Shown here piece by piece: positions 44,043 through 52,643 of a DNA stretch of 64,000 bases. Source of the DNA: Streptomyces sp. TP-A0874 (lineage in GTDB: Bacteria > Actinomycetota > Actinomycetes > Streptomycetales > Streptomycetaceae); assembly GCF_001748085.1 (NCBI RefSeq), contig NZ_BBZK01000003.1, positions 186,001 to 250,000 on the forward strand. Direction: 5' to 3'. Numbering within the stretch: position 1 is the first letter of the stretch; each line of letters begins with the position of its first letter. Below the pieces are notes generated by a model. The model did not search any database and was not told the DNA's origin. It saw only the letters and a program-made list of their open reading frames with translations. The position numbers and the translations under genes were made by a program.

Positions 44043-44135
44043 ACGGCGGGAACCCCGGCCGACCGTCCCGCACCCGCGGAACGGTCCGCATCCAGGAACG
44101 AGACCACCGGCACAGACCTCGAAAAGGAGTGGGCC

Positions 44136-45411
44136 ATGCGCGGTTCCTCGACAAAGGCGTGCTGCGCGCTCGCCGCCGCGCTCGCGCTCTCCGCCGGACT
44201 CACCGGCTGCGGCGCGGCAGGAGCCGGCGAGTCCGGCCAGACCGTCCTCAGATTCTCCTGGTGGGGGAACCCCGACCGGGCCGAGCGCACCGCGAAGGCG
44301 GTGGCGCTGTTCGAGAAGCGCCACCCGGGCGTCGAGGTGCAGACCTCGTACGCCGGCTACGAGACGTACAAGCAGAAGCTCGCCACCCAGGCGGCCGGCG
44401 GCGACGCCCCGGACGTGATGCAACTGGACTACCGGCAGATCAACCAGTACGCCGACTCCGGGGTGCTGCTCGATCTGGGCGGGCGGAAGGGCCTGGACAC
44501 GTCCGACATGGACAAGGGGCTGCTGAAGACCGGGGCGGTGGGGCACCCAGTACGCCATCCCGATGGGGCGCGGCTCGCAGGCGGTCGTCTACGACGCGAA
44601 GGCCTGGCGCCGGGCAGGGGTCCAGCCGCCCCGGGGCGACTGGACCTGGGCCGAGTGGGCCGACGCCATGCGCCGGTTGACCCGGGCCTCGGGCAAGGTC
44701 GGCAGTGTCGACCCCGGCCACGCCGAGGACTGGTTCGAGATCTGGCTCCGCGGTCGCGGCAAGGCGCTCTACACCGCGGACGGCCGGCTCGGCTTCACCG
44801 CCGCGGACCTGGCCGAGTGGTGGGAGATGACCGACGCGCTCCGCAGGGAGGGCGTGGTCAGCAGCGCACAGCAGACCACCCAGCTCGACGGCTCGGTGGA
44901 GAACACCCCGCTCGGCAGGCTGCAAGCCCTCACCGACGTCAACTGGGACGCACCGGCCAGCGGTTTCCAGGCCGTCATCGGGGAGGAGGTCGGGCTCGCC
45001 CCGGCACCGGTCGGGGAGGACGGCACCCCCGGCCAGTACTACAAGCCGTCGATGTTCGTCGGTGCCAGCGCCAACAGCACACACCCTGAGGAGGCCGTCG
45101 CCCTCGTCGACTTCCTCGTCAACGACCCGGCGGCGGCGGAGATCCTCGGTGCCAGCCGCGGCATTCCGGCCAACGACGCGCTCCGGGAGAAGCTCCGCCC
45201 CGAACTCGCCGGCTTCGACCGGACGGTGGCCGCCTACCAGCAGGGGCTGGAGGGCCGGCTCGACCCGCCCCCACCGGCCCCGCCCAAGGGCGACAACGCC
45301 CTGCAGTCCACCTTCCAACGCGACTACGACCAGGTGATCTTCGGCCGGAAAACTCCACGCGAGGCGGCCGAGGAGTTCATCACCGAGGCAGAGGCGGAGC
45401 TGCGGCAATGA
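44136..45411 (+). pseudogene. Sugar ABC transporter substrate-binding lipoprotein, interrupted by a one-base frameshift
   Basis: Two overlapping frames make one family 1 solute-binding protein of about 424 residues. Frame 1 (from 44136, AAAAGGAGT upstream) gives the lipoprotein signal ending LTGC and mature start VLRFSWWGNPDRAERTAKAV up to LLKTGAVG. Frame 2 continues with TQYAIPMGRGSQAVVYDAKA and runs to 45411, including YYKPSMFVGASANSTHPEEA. The join is at the G run 44540-44543: deleting one G restores GTG GGC ACC CAG TAC. Total length is 3n+1, consistent with a single insertion. Either a true mutation disabling the importer or a sequencing error. The next gene overlaps its stop (ATGA). Confidence 0.85.
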
Positions 45412-46376
45412 GCACCACGACTCGAACCACGCCCGCGGATACCCGCGGCGAAGGCGCCCCCAGCCGCACCGGCGGAACCCGGAGAGCCCGGAACCGGCAC
45501 CCCGGCGCGGCCTGGATCTTCCTCTCCCCCTGGGTGCTCGGCGCGGTCGTCCTCACCCTGCTGCCGATGGCCGTATCGCTGTACCTGTCCTTCACCGACT
45601 ACGACATGTTCGACCCGCCGAGCTGGGTGGGCCTGCGCAACTACACCCAGATGTTCACCGAGGACCCCCGCTACTGGCGCTCGGTCGCCTCCACCCTGCT
45701 CTACGTGGCCATCGCGGTGCCGCTCCAATTGGCGCTGGCGCTCGTCGTCGCCCTGGCGCTGAAGTCCATCCGCCGGGGCAAGGGCTTCTACCGCTCGGCC
45801 TTCTACGCGCCCTCGCTGCTCGGCGCCTCGATGAGCATCGCCCTGGTCTGGCGGGCCGTCTTCAACGACGGCGGCACCGTCGACGACATGCTCTCCCGGG
45901 TCGGCGTGCACACCGGCGGCTGGGTCAACCAGCCGGGCTGGGCGCTGCTCGCCGTCGCACTGCTGACGGTCTGGCAGTTCGGCGCGCCGATGGTGATCTT
46001 CCTCGCCGGCCTCCAGCAGATCCCCACCGAGCTGTACGAGCAGGCGTCCGTGGACGGCGCGGGGCGCTGGCGGCAGTTCCGCTCCATCACCGTGCCGATG
46101 CTCTCCCCGATCGTCTTCTTCAACCTCGTCCTCCAGACCATCCAGGCATTCCAGGTCTTCACCCCGGCCTTCGCGGTCAGCGGCGGCAGGGGCGGCCCGG
46201 CGGACTCGACGCTCTTCTACACCCTGTACCTCTACGACCGCGGCTTCACGGCCTCGCACATGGGCTACGCCTCCGCCATGGCCTGGGTGCTGCTGGCCGC
46301 CATCGGCCTGGTCACCGCGGTGCTCTTCCGCACCTCGCGCTCCTGGGTCTTCTACGCCAACGAGGGGGGCCGATGA
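45408..46376 (+). CDS. Carbohydrate ABC transporter permease (MalF/UgpA type)
   Basis: Inner-membrane permease of 322 residues with six predicted helices; first at AAWIFLSPWVLGAVVLTLLP after a 35-residue polar N-tail. The cytoplasmic EAA loop is ELYEQASVDGAGRWRQFRSI, which docks the ATPase. The end RTSRSWVFYANEGGR is usual. ATG overlaps the binding-protein stop and its own stop overlaps the second permease start. No ATPase gene is nearby, so it presumably shares a genomic MsiK-like ATPase, as is common in Streptomyces. Confidence 0.92.
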   Translation: MSTTTRTTPADTRGEGAPSRTGGTRRARNRHPGAAWIFLSPWVLGAVVLTLLPMAVSLYLSFTDYDMFDPPSWVGLRNYTQMFTEDPRYWRSVASTLLYVAIAVPLQLALALVVALALKSIRRGKGFYRSAFYAPSLLGASMSIALVWRAVFNDGGTVDDMLSRVGVHTGGWVNQPGWALLAVALLTVWQFGAPMVIFLAGLQQIPTELYEQASVDGAGRWRQFRSITVPMLSPIVFFNLVLQTIQAFQVFTPAFAVSGGRGGPADSTLFYTLYLYDRGFTASHMGYASAMAWVLLAAIGLVTAVLFRTSRSWVFYANEGGR

Positions 46377-47380
46377 ATACCGCCGCCACTGGGACCGCGC
46401 CCGCGACCCCGTCGAACGAGCCCGCCGCCCGGCGGGGGCCGGGCAAGCCCCTGCCCTGGGGCCGGATCGCCCTGCACACCGGCTGCGTCGCGGCGCTGCT
46501 GGTGATGCTCTACCCGCTCGCCTGGCTGCTGGCTACCTCGCTGAAGCCGGCCGACGAGGTGGTGGCCAGCCTGCGGCTCCTCCCGGGACGGCTGGAGTGG
46601 GGCAACTACGCCACCGCCATGGACGGCCTGGAGGGCGTCTCCATCTGGCGGCTGCTCTCCAACTCGCTGGTCATCGCCGGCGGCGCGGTGCTCGGCAACG
46701 TGGTCAGCTGCTCGCTCGCCGCCTACGCCTTCGCCCGACTGCGGTTCCGGATGCGCGGCCCGCTCTTCGCGTTCATGATCGCCACCATCATGCTGCCGCA
46801 CCACGCGGTGCTGATCCCGCAGTACATCGTCTTCAACCAACTCGGCATGGTGAACACCTACTGGCCGATGATCCTGCCGAAGTTCCTCGCCACCGACGCC
46901 TTCTTCGTCTTCCTCATCGTGCAGTTCATGCGCGGACTGCCCGAAGAACTCGAAGAGGCGGCCCGCATCGACGGCTGCGGCCCGGTCCGCAGCTTCTTCA
47001 GCATCATCCTGCCGCTCACCCGGCCGGCCCTGATCACCACCGCGATCTTCACCTTCATCTGGACGTGGAACGACTTCTTCACCCAACTCATCTACCTCTT
47101 CGAGCCGGAGAAGTTCACCCTGACCCTCGCCCTGCGGGCGTTCGTCGACTCCTCGAGCCAGTCCGCCTTCGGCCCGATGTTCGCGATGTCGGTGTTCGCG
47201 CTGCTGCCGATCGTGCTGTTCTTCCTCGCTTTCCAACGCTTCCTGGTCGAGGGCATGGCCAACTCCGGAATCAAGGGGGGAGCCCGCTGGACACCGCCGG
47301 AACCACCGGTTCACCTGCTCGGGAGCGGGGCGAGCTGTTCGGCCCCCGGTTCGAACTCTTCGCCGACGTACTGGTCCTAG
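46373..47380 (+). CDS. Carbohydrate ABC transporter permease (MalG/UgpE type) with read-through C-terminus
   Basis: Second permease (335 residues). Membrane segments start at TGCVAALLVMLYPLAWLLAT; the EAA loop is EELEEAARIDGCGPVRSFFS. The family normally ends near QRFLVEGMANSGIKG. Here the frame goes on for about 35 unusual residues (WTPPEPPVHLLGSGA) into the next gene. A G6 run at the expected stop (AAGGGGGGAGCC) suggests a lost TGA. The extension overlaps the DUF624 gene by 94 bases. Function is probably unaffected if the tail is tolerated. Confidence 0.88.
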   Translation: MNTAATGTAPATPSNEPAARRGPGKPLPWGRIALHTGCVAALLVMLYPLAWLLATSLKPADEVVASLRLLPGRLEWGNYATAMDGLEGVSIWRLLSNSLVIAGGAVLGNVVSCSLAAYAFARLRFRMRGPLFAFMIATIMLPHHAVLIPQYIVFNQLGMVNTYWPMILPKFLATDAFFVFLIVQFMRGLPEELEEAARIDGCGPVRSFFSIILPLTRPALITTAIFTFIWTWNDFFTQLIYLFEPEKFTLTLALRAFVDSSSQSAFGPMFAMSVFALLPIVLFFLAFQRFLVEGMANSGIKGGARWTPPEPPVHLLGSGASCSAPGSNSSPTYWS

Positions 47381-47955
47381 GGGCCGCCGTCACCGTAGGC
47401 AGCATCCCGCTGGTCACGGCTCCGGCCGCGCTCGCCACCGGTTGCCGGCTGCTCCACCGCCGGCAGTTGTTCGACGAGCCGGCGGGCGCGGGGCGCTACG
47501 CCAAGGCGCTCGGCGCCCGACTGCGGCGGGCACCGGGCCGGGAGGCCGCGGCCGGTGCCGTCTTCCTGGCGGTCGTGCTGCTGCTGACCGCCGATGCGGC
47601 GCTGACCAGCACGGGGACCGGGCTGCCCGGCGCCGGTCCGTTCGCCTTCGCCCTGGCAGCAGTCGCGGCCGGGGGCACGGTGGTGGCCCTGCGCGCCTGC
47701 GCCGCCCCGGCGCAGGCCGAGAGCGCGCGGTTCGGCTGGCGTCGGGCGGTGCGGGAGGCTGCGGGGCGCGCCCACCGGGACCTGCCGGGCAGCGGCCTGG
47801 TCCTGCTCGCGCTGGCCACCGCGGCGGTCTGCGGCTGGATGCTGCCACCGCTGCTGCCACTCCTGCCCGGGCCGCTGGCGCTGGCGCTCGTCGCGGTGGA
47901 ACTCCGGTTCCGGCGGCGATCCGACGACGTGGACCGCCGCCGTCCTGCCACCTGA
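47287..47955 (+). CDS. DUF624 (YesL-like) membrane protein, probable CTG start
   Basis: Membrane protein of about 222 residues of the DUF624/YesL family, commonly encoded with carbohydrate ABC importers; role unknown. Hydrophobic segments: LFADVLVLGAAVTVGSIPLV (with TAPAALATGCR), AAAGAVFLAVVLLLTADAAL, PFAFALAAVAAGGTVVALRA and GLVLLALATAAVCGWMLPPL. In frame there is no ATG, GTG or TTG ahead of the conserved part. CTG at 47287 is preceded by the strong site AAGGGGGGAG at 5-base spacing, so it may be a CTG start or a mutated ATG. Overlaps the end of the permease. Confidence 0.7.
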   Translation: MDTAGTTGSPARERGELFGPRFELFADVLVLGAAVTVGSIPLVTAPAALATGCRLLHRRQLFDEPAGAGRYAKALGARLRRAPGREAAAGAVFLAVVLLLTADAALTSTGTGLPGAGPFAFALAAVAAGGTVVALRACAAPAQAESARFGWRRAVREAAGRAHRDLPGSGLVLLALATAAVCGWMLPPLLPLLPGPLALALVAVELRFRRRSDDVDRRRPAT

Positions 47956-47963
47956 TCCGAGGA

Positions 47964-47982
47964 CTGTCCCGTAGTCCCCGGG
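47964..47982. repeat. Partial copy of MITE family B end
   Basis: CTGTCCCGTAGTCCCCGG resembles the inverted end of the element at 39437-39602 (TTGTCCCGTAATCCCCGG). It lies just after the DUF624 stop; a second arm is not evident. Confidence 0.4.
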
Positions 47983-48088
47983 TACCGGGCTTCAGCCGGT
48001 GGGAAGTCGCTTTCGAAGGTGGCTGCCCGGAGTGCCGGCGCTGGACAAGCGCCGTGCCGGACTGCCGTCAGGCCAATACGCTGGAAGT

Positions 48089-49207
48089 ATGCGCGGCAGC
48101 GTGGTGACCCTGTTCCTCTGCGGCGACGTGATGTTGGGTCGCGGCGTCGACCAGATCCTCCCGCGCCCCGGCGAGCCGGCCCTGCGGGAGGTCGGGATGG
48201 GCGACGCCCGGGGCTACGTCGCACTGGCGGAGGCGGCGAACGGCCCGATCCCGGCCCCCGTCCCACCGGCGTGGCCATGGGGCGAGGCCCTGCGGGTACT
48301 GGCGGCGGCCGCCCCGGACGTGCGCATCGTGAATCTGGAGACATCCGTCACCCGGAGTGACGAGTTCGCGCCGGGGAAGGAGGTCCACTACCGGATGCAC
48401 CCGGCCAACCTGCCCGCCCTGAGCGTGGCGCGCCCCGACGTCTGCGTCCTGGCCAACAACCACACGCTCGACTTCGGCCGTACGGGGCTCCGGGAGACGC
48501 TTGACGCCCTGAGCAGTGCGGGACTGGGGACGGCAGGGGCCGGCCGGGACGCGGAGAGGGCGTACGCGCCCGCGGTGTGCCCGACCGTGGACGGCCCGCG
48601 CGTTCTGGTGTTCTGCCTGGCGATGGGGTCCAGCGGCGTACCGCCGGACTGGGCGGCCACGGCGGACCTGGCCGGTGTCGCCTATGTCCCCCTGCCGACG
48701 GCGGCGGCCGCCGCCGCCACCGTCGAACGCGTCCGGCGGGTGCGGCGTCCGGGCGACATCGTGGTCGTCTCCGTGCACTGGGGATCCAACTGGGGGTACG
48801 GCGTCTCCCGGGAGCAGACCCGCTTCGCCCGCGCACTGGTCGACGGCGGCGTCGACGTCGTCCAGGGGCACTCCTCGCACCACCCCCGGCCCATCGAGGT
48901 GTACCGCGACCGGCTGATCCTCTACGGCTGCGGGGACTTCATCGACGATTACGAGGGCATCTCCGGTTTCGAGGAGTACCGCGACGACCTGCGGCTCGCC
49001 TACTTCCCCTCGGTCGAGGCGGATACCGGGCGGCTGGTGGACCTGCGGATGGTGCCGCTGCGAGCCGGAAGGATGCGGCTCGAGGCCGCCGCCGAGGAGG
49101 ACCGGGCATGGCTGCGGGCGACGCTCGGCCGGATCAGCCCGGGCCTGGTCATCGACCCGGCGCCGGAAGGCGCGCTCCGAGCGGCGACCGCCGTGCGGGG
49201 CCGGTGA
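48089..49207 (+). CDS. CapA/PgsA-family metallophosphatase-like protein
   Basis: Protein of 372 residues of the CapA family, whose Bacillus members act in poly-gamma-glutamate synthesis; most actinobacterial members are uncharacterised. The calcineurin-like core is visible: LFLCGDVMLGRGVD, RIVNLETSVTRSD, VCVLANNHTLDFG, VVSVHWGSNWGY, VVQGHSSHHPRPIEVY and LILYGCGDFIDDYEG. No signal peptide or membrane anchor is seen, unlike many CapA proteins. ATG at 48089 follows GGAAGT; the 30-codon upstream extension is not supported. Lies between the two sugar operons without the shared operator. Confidence 0.87.
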   Translation: MRGSVVTLFLCGDVMLGRGVDQILPRPGEPALREVGMGDARGYVALAEAANGPIPAPVPPAWPWGEALRVLAAAAPDVRIVNLETSVTRSDEFAPGKEVHYRMHPANLPALSVARPDVCVLANNHTLDFGRTGLRETLDALSSAGLGTAGAGRDAERAYAPAVCPTVDGPRVLVFCLAMGSSGVPPDWAATADLAGVAYVPLPTAAAAAATVERVRRVRRPGDIVVVSVHWGSNWGYGVSREQTRFARALVDGGVDVVQGHSSHHPRPIEVYRDRLILYGCGDFIDDYEGISGFEEYRDDLRLAYFPSVEADTGRLVDLRMVPLRAGRMRLEAAAEEDRAWLRATLGRISPGLVIDPAPEGALRAATAVRGR

Positions 49208-49337
49208 GTCAGCCGTACCGTTCTCCTCCGCCCGGGCGGCCGGGGCGTGGGTAACCGCTTCATGGCCGGCGGCAGACCCGTCCACCTTCATTGAAGCCTT
49301 GAACAGTGAGCAGCTTGCGGTTAGCTTAGCCAGGATA

Positions 49338-49351
49338 GAAAGCGCTTGCTG
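49338..49351. promoter_or_regulatory. LacI-type operator, copy 2
   Basis: GAAAGCGCTTGCTG is the exact reverse complement of the 14 bases at 41052-41065. It overlaps TAGAAA (49336-49341), a -10 candidate, and lies 71 bases before the oxidoreductase start, fitting repression. Confidence 0.72.
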
Positions 49352-49386
49352 TCGCCTCTGCGGAGATCGTCGCCTCTGCAGAGACC
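49351..49386. repeat. Tandem 18-base repeat in the leader
   Basis: Two head-to-tail copies, GTCGCCTCTGCGGAGATC and GTCGCCTCTGCAGAGACC, 16 of 18 identical. Each contains the dyad CTCTGCRGAG. They begin at the last base of the operator and end 35 bases before the start codon. Function unknown. Confidence 0.55.
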
Positions 49387-49421
49387 TTCGAGTGGGTGGG
49401 CGCCCGAGAGGGAGGAACCGA

Positions 49422-50573
49422 GTGGCTCGCAAGACGGTACGGATCGCCATGAACGGTGTGACCGGCCGGATGGGGTACCGCCAACATCTCGTCCGATCCA
49501 TCCTGGCCATCCGCGAACAAGGCGGCGTCGCCCTCGGCGACGGCGACCTGCTCTGGCCGGAGCCCGTCCTCGTCGGCCGGCGGCAGCACGCCCTGAAGGC
49601 ACTGGCCGAACAGCACGGCCTCGAGCACTGGTCGACCGACCTCGACGCGGTGCTCGCCGACCCGACCATCGACATCTACTTCGACGCCCAGGTCACCTCG
49701 GCCCGGGAGGCGGCGGTCAGGAAGGCGATCGCCGCGGGCAAGCACATCTACTGCGAGAAGCCGACAGCCACCGACCTCGAAGGCGCCCTCGAACTGGCCC
49801 GGCTGGCCCGGGCCGCCGGCGTCAAACACGGTGTCGTCCAGGACAAGATCTTCCTCCCCGGCCTGCTGAAGCTGAAGCGCCTCATCGACGGCGGCTTCTT
49901 CGGCCGGATCCTGTCGATACGCGGCGAGTTCGGCTACTGGGTCTTCGAGGGCGACTGGCAGCCGGCCCAGCGCCCCTCCTGGAACTACCGGGCGGAGGAC
50001 GGCGGGGGCATCGTCGTCGACATGTTCCCGCACTGGGAGTACGTGCTGCACGAGCTGTTCGGCCCGGTCCGCAGTGTGCAGGCCCAGGTCACCACCCATA
50101 TCCCGCGCCGCTGGGACGAGCGGGGCGAGGCGTACGAGGCCACCGCCGACGACTCCGCCTACGGCATCTTCCGACTCGACGGCGGCGCCGTCGCCCAGAT
50201 CAACTCCTCCTGGGCGGTCCGGGTCAACCGCGACGAACTCGTCGAGTTCCAGGTGGACGGCGTCGAGGGATCGGCCGTGGCCGGCCTGCGCCGCTGCCGG
50301 GTGCAGCACCGCGCCGCAACTCCGAAGCCGGTCTGGAACCCCGACCTCCCCACCCCGGAACCGTTCCGCGACCAGTGGCAGGAAGTGCCCGACAACGGGG
50401 AGTTCGACAACGGCTTCAAGACCCAGTGGGAACTCTTCCTGCGCCATGTGGCGCTCGACGCCCCCTGGAGCTGGGACCTGCTCGCCGGAGCCCGCGGCGT
50501 GCAACTCGCCGAACTGGGCCTGAGGTCCTCCGCGGAGGGCCGCCGCTTCGAGGTGCCGGAGCTGACGCTTTGA
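49422..50573 (+). CDS. Gfo/Idh/MocA-family oxidoreductase
   Basis: Sugar-type dehydrogenase of 383 residues. N-terminal VRIAMNGVTGRMGYRQHLVR replaces the strict GxGxxG (NGVTGRMG); HIYCEKPTATDLEGAL carries the EKP motif; the C-terminal domain has GGGIVVDMFPHWEYVLHELF with the expected catalytic His. GTG start at 49422 with GGAGGA upstream. First gene of a three-gene operon with DUF993 and an isomerase, behind the shared LacI operator. The set resembles oxidation then chain-processing of an unusual sugar; the substrate is not predictable. Confidence 0.87.
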   Translation: MARKTVRIAMNGVTGRMGYRQHLVRSILAIREQGGVALGDGDLLWPEPVLVGRRQHALKALAEQHGLEHWSTDLDAVLADPTIDIYFDAQVTSAREAAVRKAIAAGKHIYCEKPTATDLEGALELARLARAAGVKHGVVQDKIFLPGLLKLKRLIDGGFFGRILSIRGEFGYWVFEGDWQPAQRPSWNYRAEDGGGIVVDMFPHWEYVLHELFGPVRSVQAQVTTHIPRRWDERGEAYEATADDSAYGIFRLDGGAVAQINSSWAVRVNRDELVEFQVDGVEGSAVAGLRRCRVQHRAATPKPVWNPDLPTPEPFRDQWQEVPDNGEFDNGFKTQWELFLRHVALDAPWSWDLLAGARGVQLAELGLRSSAEGRRFEVPELTL

Positions 50574-51766
50574 CCGCGCCACTGCTGCTCCCCGACGGCC
50601 GCGGCGGGCTGCGGGACTACCGTCCCCGGCGGGAACCGGCCCGCTTCGCACCGGGCGGTTCGCCGCTGGCCTCCCGCGCCGTCCTCGCCGCCGCGCACGT
50701 CGTCGCCGATCCGCTCGCCGACACCACCCCCGACGGCCCCGCGGCCGTCGACTGGGACGCCACCCTCGCCTTCCGCCACCACCTGTGGGCCCATGGCCTC
50801 GGCGTCGCCGAGGCCATGGACACCGCCCAGCGGGGCATGGGGCTGGACTTCGGCGGCGCGGCCGAGCTGATCCGCCGATCCGCCGCCGAGGCCAGGACGG
50901 TGCCGGGCGCCCGGATCGCCTGCGGCGTCGGCACCGACCAACTGGCCGGCGGACAGACCGCGGGCCACACCCTGGCCGAGGTCCGGGTGGCCTACGAGGA
51001 GCAGCTCGCCCTGGTGGAGGAGGTCGGAGCCCAGGCCATCCTGATGGCCTCCCGGGCGCTCGCCGCCGCGGCCCAAGGGCCGGAGGACTACACCGAGGTC
51101 TACGGGCAACTGCTCAGGCAGGCCGCCGAACCGGTCATCCTGCACTGGCTCGGCCCGATGTTCGACCCGGCGCTGGAGGGTTACTGGGGCAGCGGCGACC
51201 TCGACACCGCGACCGACACCTTCCTTGAAGTGATCGCGGCCCACCCGGACAAGGTCGACGGGATCAAGGTGTCGCTGCTCGACGCCGACCGGGAGATCGC
51301 TCTCCGCCGCCGCCTCCCGCAAGGCGTGCGCTGCTACACGGGTGACGACTTCCACTACCCGCAGCTGATCGAGGGCGACGAACGCGGGTTCAGCCACGCC
51401 CTGCTGGGCATCTTCGACCCCCTGGGTCCGCTGGCCGCCGAGGCCGTGCGGGTGCTGGCCACCGGCGATGCCCAGGGCTTCCGGGCGATGCTCGACCCCA
51501 CCGTCGAACTCTCCCGCCACCTCTTCCGGGCACCGACCCGCTACTACAAGACCGGGGTGGTCTTCCTCGCCTGGCTCGCCGGCCACCAGAGCCACTTCAG
51601 CATGGTCGGGGGCTTCCAGTCCGCCCGCTCCCTGCCGCACTTGGCCCGCGCCTACGAACTGGCCGATCAGATCGGCCTCTTCCCGGACCCGGAGCTGGCC
51701 GAGGCGCGGCTGCGGCGACTGTTGGCCGTCCACGGCCTGACGACCAACGGAGGTGGCACCGTATGA
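50570..51766 (+). CDS. DUF993 family protein (dihydrodipicolinate-synthase-like barrel)
   Basis: Protein of 398 residues of the DUF993 family, described as related to DapA-type aldolases; activity unknown. Segments: VDWDATLAFRHHLWAHGLGV, MDTAQRGMGLDFGGAAELIR, ACGVGTDQLAGGQTAGHTLA, EPVILHWLGPMFDP, VDGIKVSLLDADREIALRRR (a Lys in the place of a Schiff-base Lys is worth noting) and VRCYTGDDFHYPQLIEGDE. It appears to start at TTG, overlapping the previous stop (TTGA), with GGAG upstream. Likely an aldolase-like step between the dehydrogenase and isomerase of this operon. Confidence 0.8.
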   Translation: MTAPLLLPDGRGGLRDYRPRREPARFAPGGSPLASRAVLAAAHVVADPLADTTPDGPAAVDWDATLAFRHHLWAHGLGVAEAMDTAQRGMGLDFGGAAELIRRSAAEARTVPGARIACGVGTDQLAGGQTAGHTLAEVRVAYEEQLALVEEVGAQAILMASRALAAAAQGPEDYTEVYGQLLRQAAEPVILHWLGPMFDPALEGYWGSGDLDTATDTFLEVIAAHPDKVDGIKVSLLDADREIALRRRLPQGVRCYTGDDFHYPQLIEGDERGFSHALLGIFDPLGPLAAEAVRVLATGDAQGFRAMLDPTVELSRHLFRAPTRYYKTGVVFLAWLAGHQSHFSMVGGFQSARSLPHLARAYELADQIGLFPDPELAEARLRRLLAVHGLTTNGGGTV

Positions 51767-52611
51767 CGGCCCCCAAGGATCTCCAGCGGCTGAGCCTCAA
51801 CCAGGAGACGATCAGGCAGTGGTCGCTGCCGGAGCTGGCGGACGGCTGCGCCGCGGCGGGGCTCGGCGGCGTCGGCCTCTGGCGGGCGCCAGTGCAGGAG
51901 TACGGCGTCGAGCGGGCGGCGAAGCTCGTCCGGGACGCGGGGCTGGCCGTCACCAGCCTCTGCCGGGGTGGCTTCCTCACCGCGGCCGACCCCACCGAGC
52001 GGGCGGCGGCGCTGGCCGACAACCGCCGGGCGATCGACGAGGCGGCGACCCTGGGGACCGGGACGCTGGTGCTCGTCTCCGGTGGGCTCCCAACCGGGAG
52101 CAGGGACCTGCCCGGGGCACGGGAACGTATCGCGGACGCACTGGCCGAACTGAGGCCCTACGCTGCCGAACGAGGGGTGCGGCTGGCGGTCGAACCCCTG
52201 CACCCGATGTTCGCCTCGGACCGCTGCGTGGTCTCGACGCTGGGGCAGGCCCTGGAACTCGCGGAGCGTTTCCCGGCCGAGCAGGTCGGGGTGGTCGTGG
52301 ACACCTACCACATCTGGTGGGACGACACCGTGGGAGCCCAGATCGCCCGGGCCGGCGAAGGCGGCCGGATCGCGGCTTTCCAGCTCGCGGACTGGATCAC
52401 CCCGCTGCCCGAGGGCGTACTCCTGGGCCGCGGGCAACTCGGGGACGGCTCGGTGGACCTGCGGGATTTCCGCGAACGCGTGGACGCGGCGGGCTATGAC
52501 GGGCCGATCGAGGTCGAGATCTTCAACCCGGAGCTGTGGGCGCGGGACGGCGGCGAGGTGCTGAAGGAGATCGCGGACCGCTACCGGGAGTTGGTGCTAC
52601 CGCAGCGGTAG
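51763..52611 (+). CDS. Sugar phosphate isomerase/epimerase-type TIM-barrel protein
   Basis: Xylose-isomerase-like barrel of 282 residues. Barrel strands: LSLNQETIRQWSLPELADGC, GGVGLWRAPVQEYG, TLVLVSGGLPTGSRD, RLAVEPLHPMFASDRCVVST, VGVVVDTYHIWWDD, FQLADWITPLPEG and PIEVEIFNPELWA. The Glu/Asp/His/Glu metal ligands of the family are present (E in VEPLHP, D in VVDTYH, H in YHIWW, E in EVEIFN). ATG overlaps the DUF993 stop (ATGA). Last gene of the operon. Confidence 0.87.
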   Translation: MTAPKDLQRLSLNQETIRQWSLPELADGCAAAGLGGVGLWRAPVQEYGVERAAKLVRDAGLAVTSLCRGGFLTAADPTERAAALADNRRAIDEAATLGTGTLVLVSGGLPTGSRDLPGARERIADALAELRPYAAERGVRLAVEPLHPMFASDRCVVSTLGQALELAERFPAEQVGVVVDTYHIWWDDTVGAQIARAGEGGRIAAFQLADWITPLPEGVLLGRGQLGDGSVDLRDFRERVDAAGYDGPIEVEIFNPELWARDGGEVLKEIADRYRELVLPQR

Positions 52612-52643
52612 TGCGCGGGCCACAGGAGTCGAAGTGATCGGGC

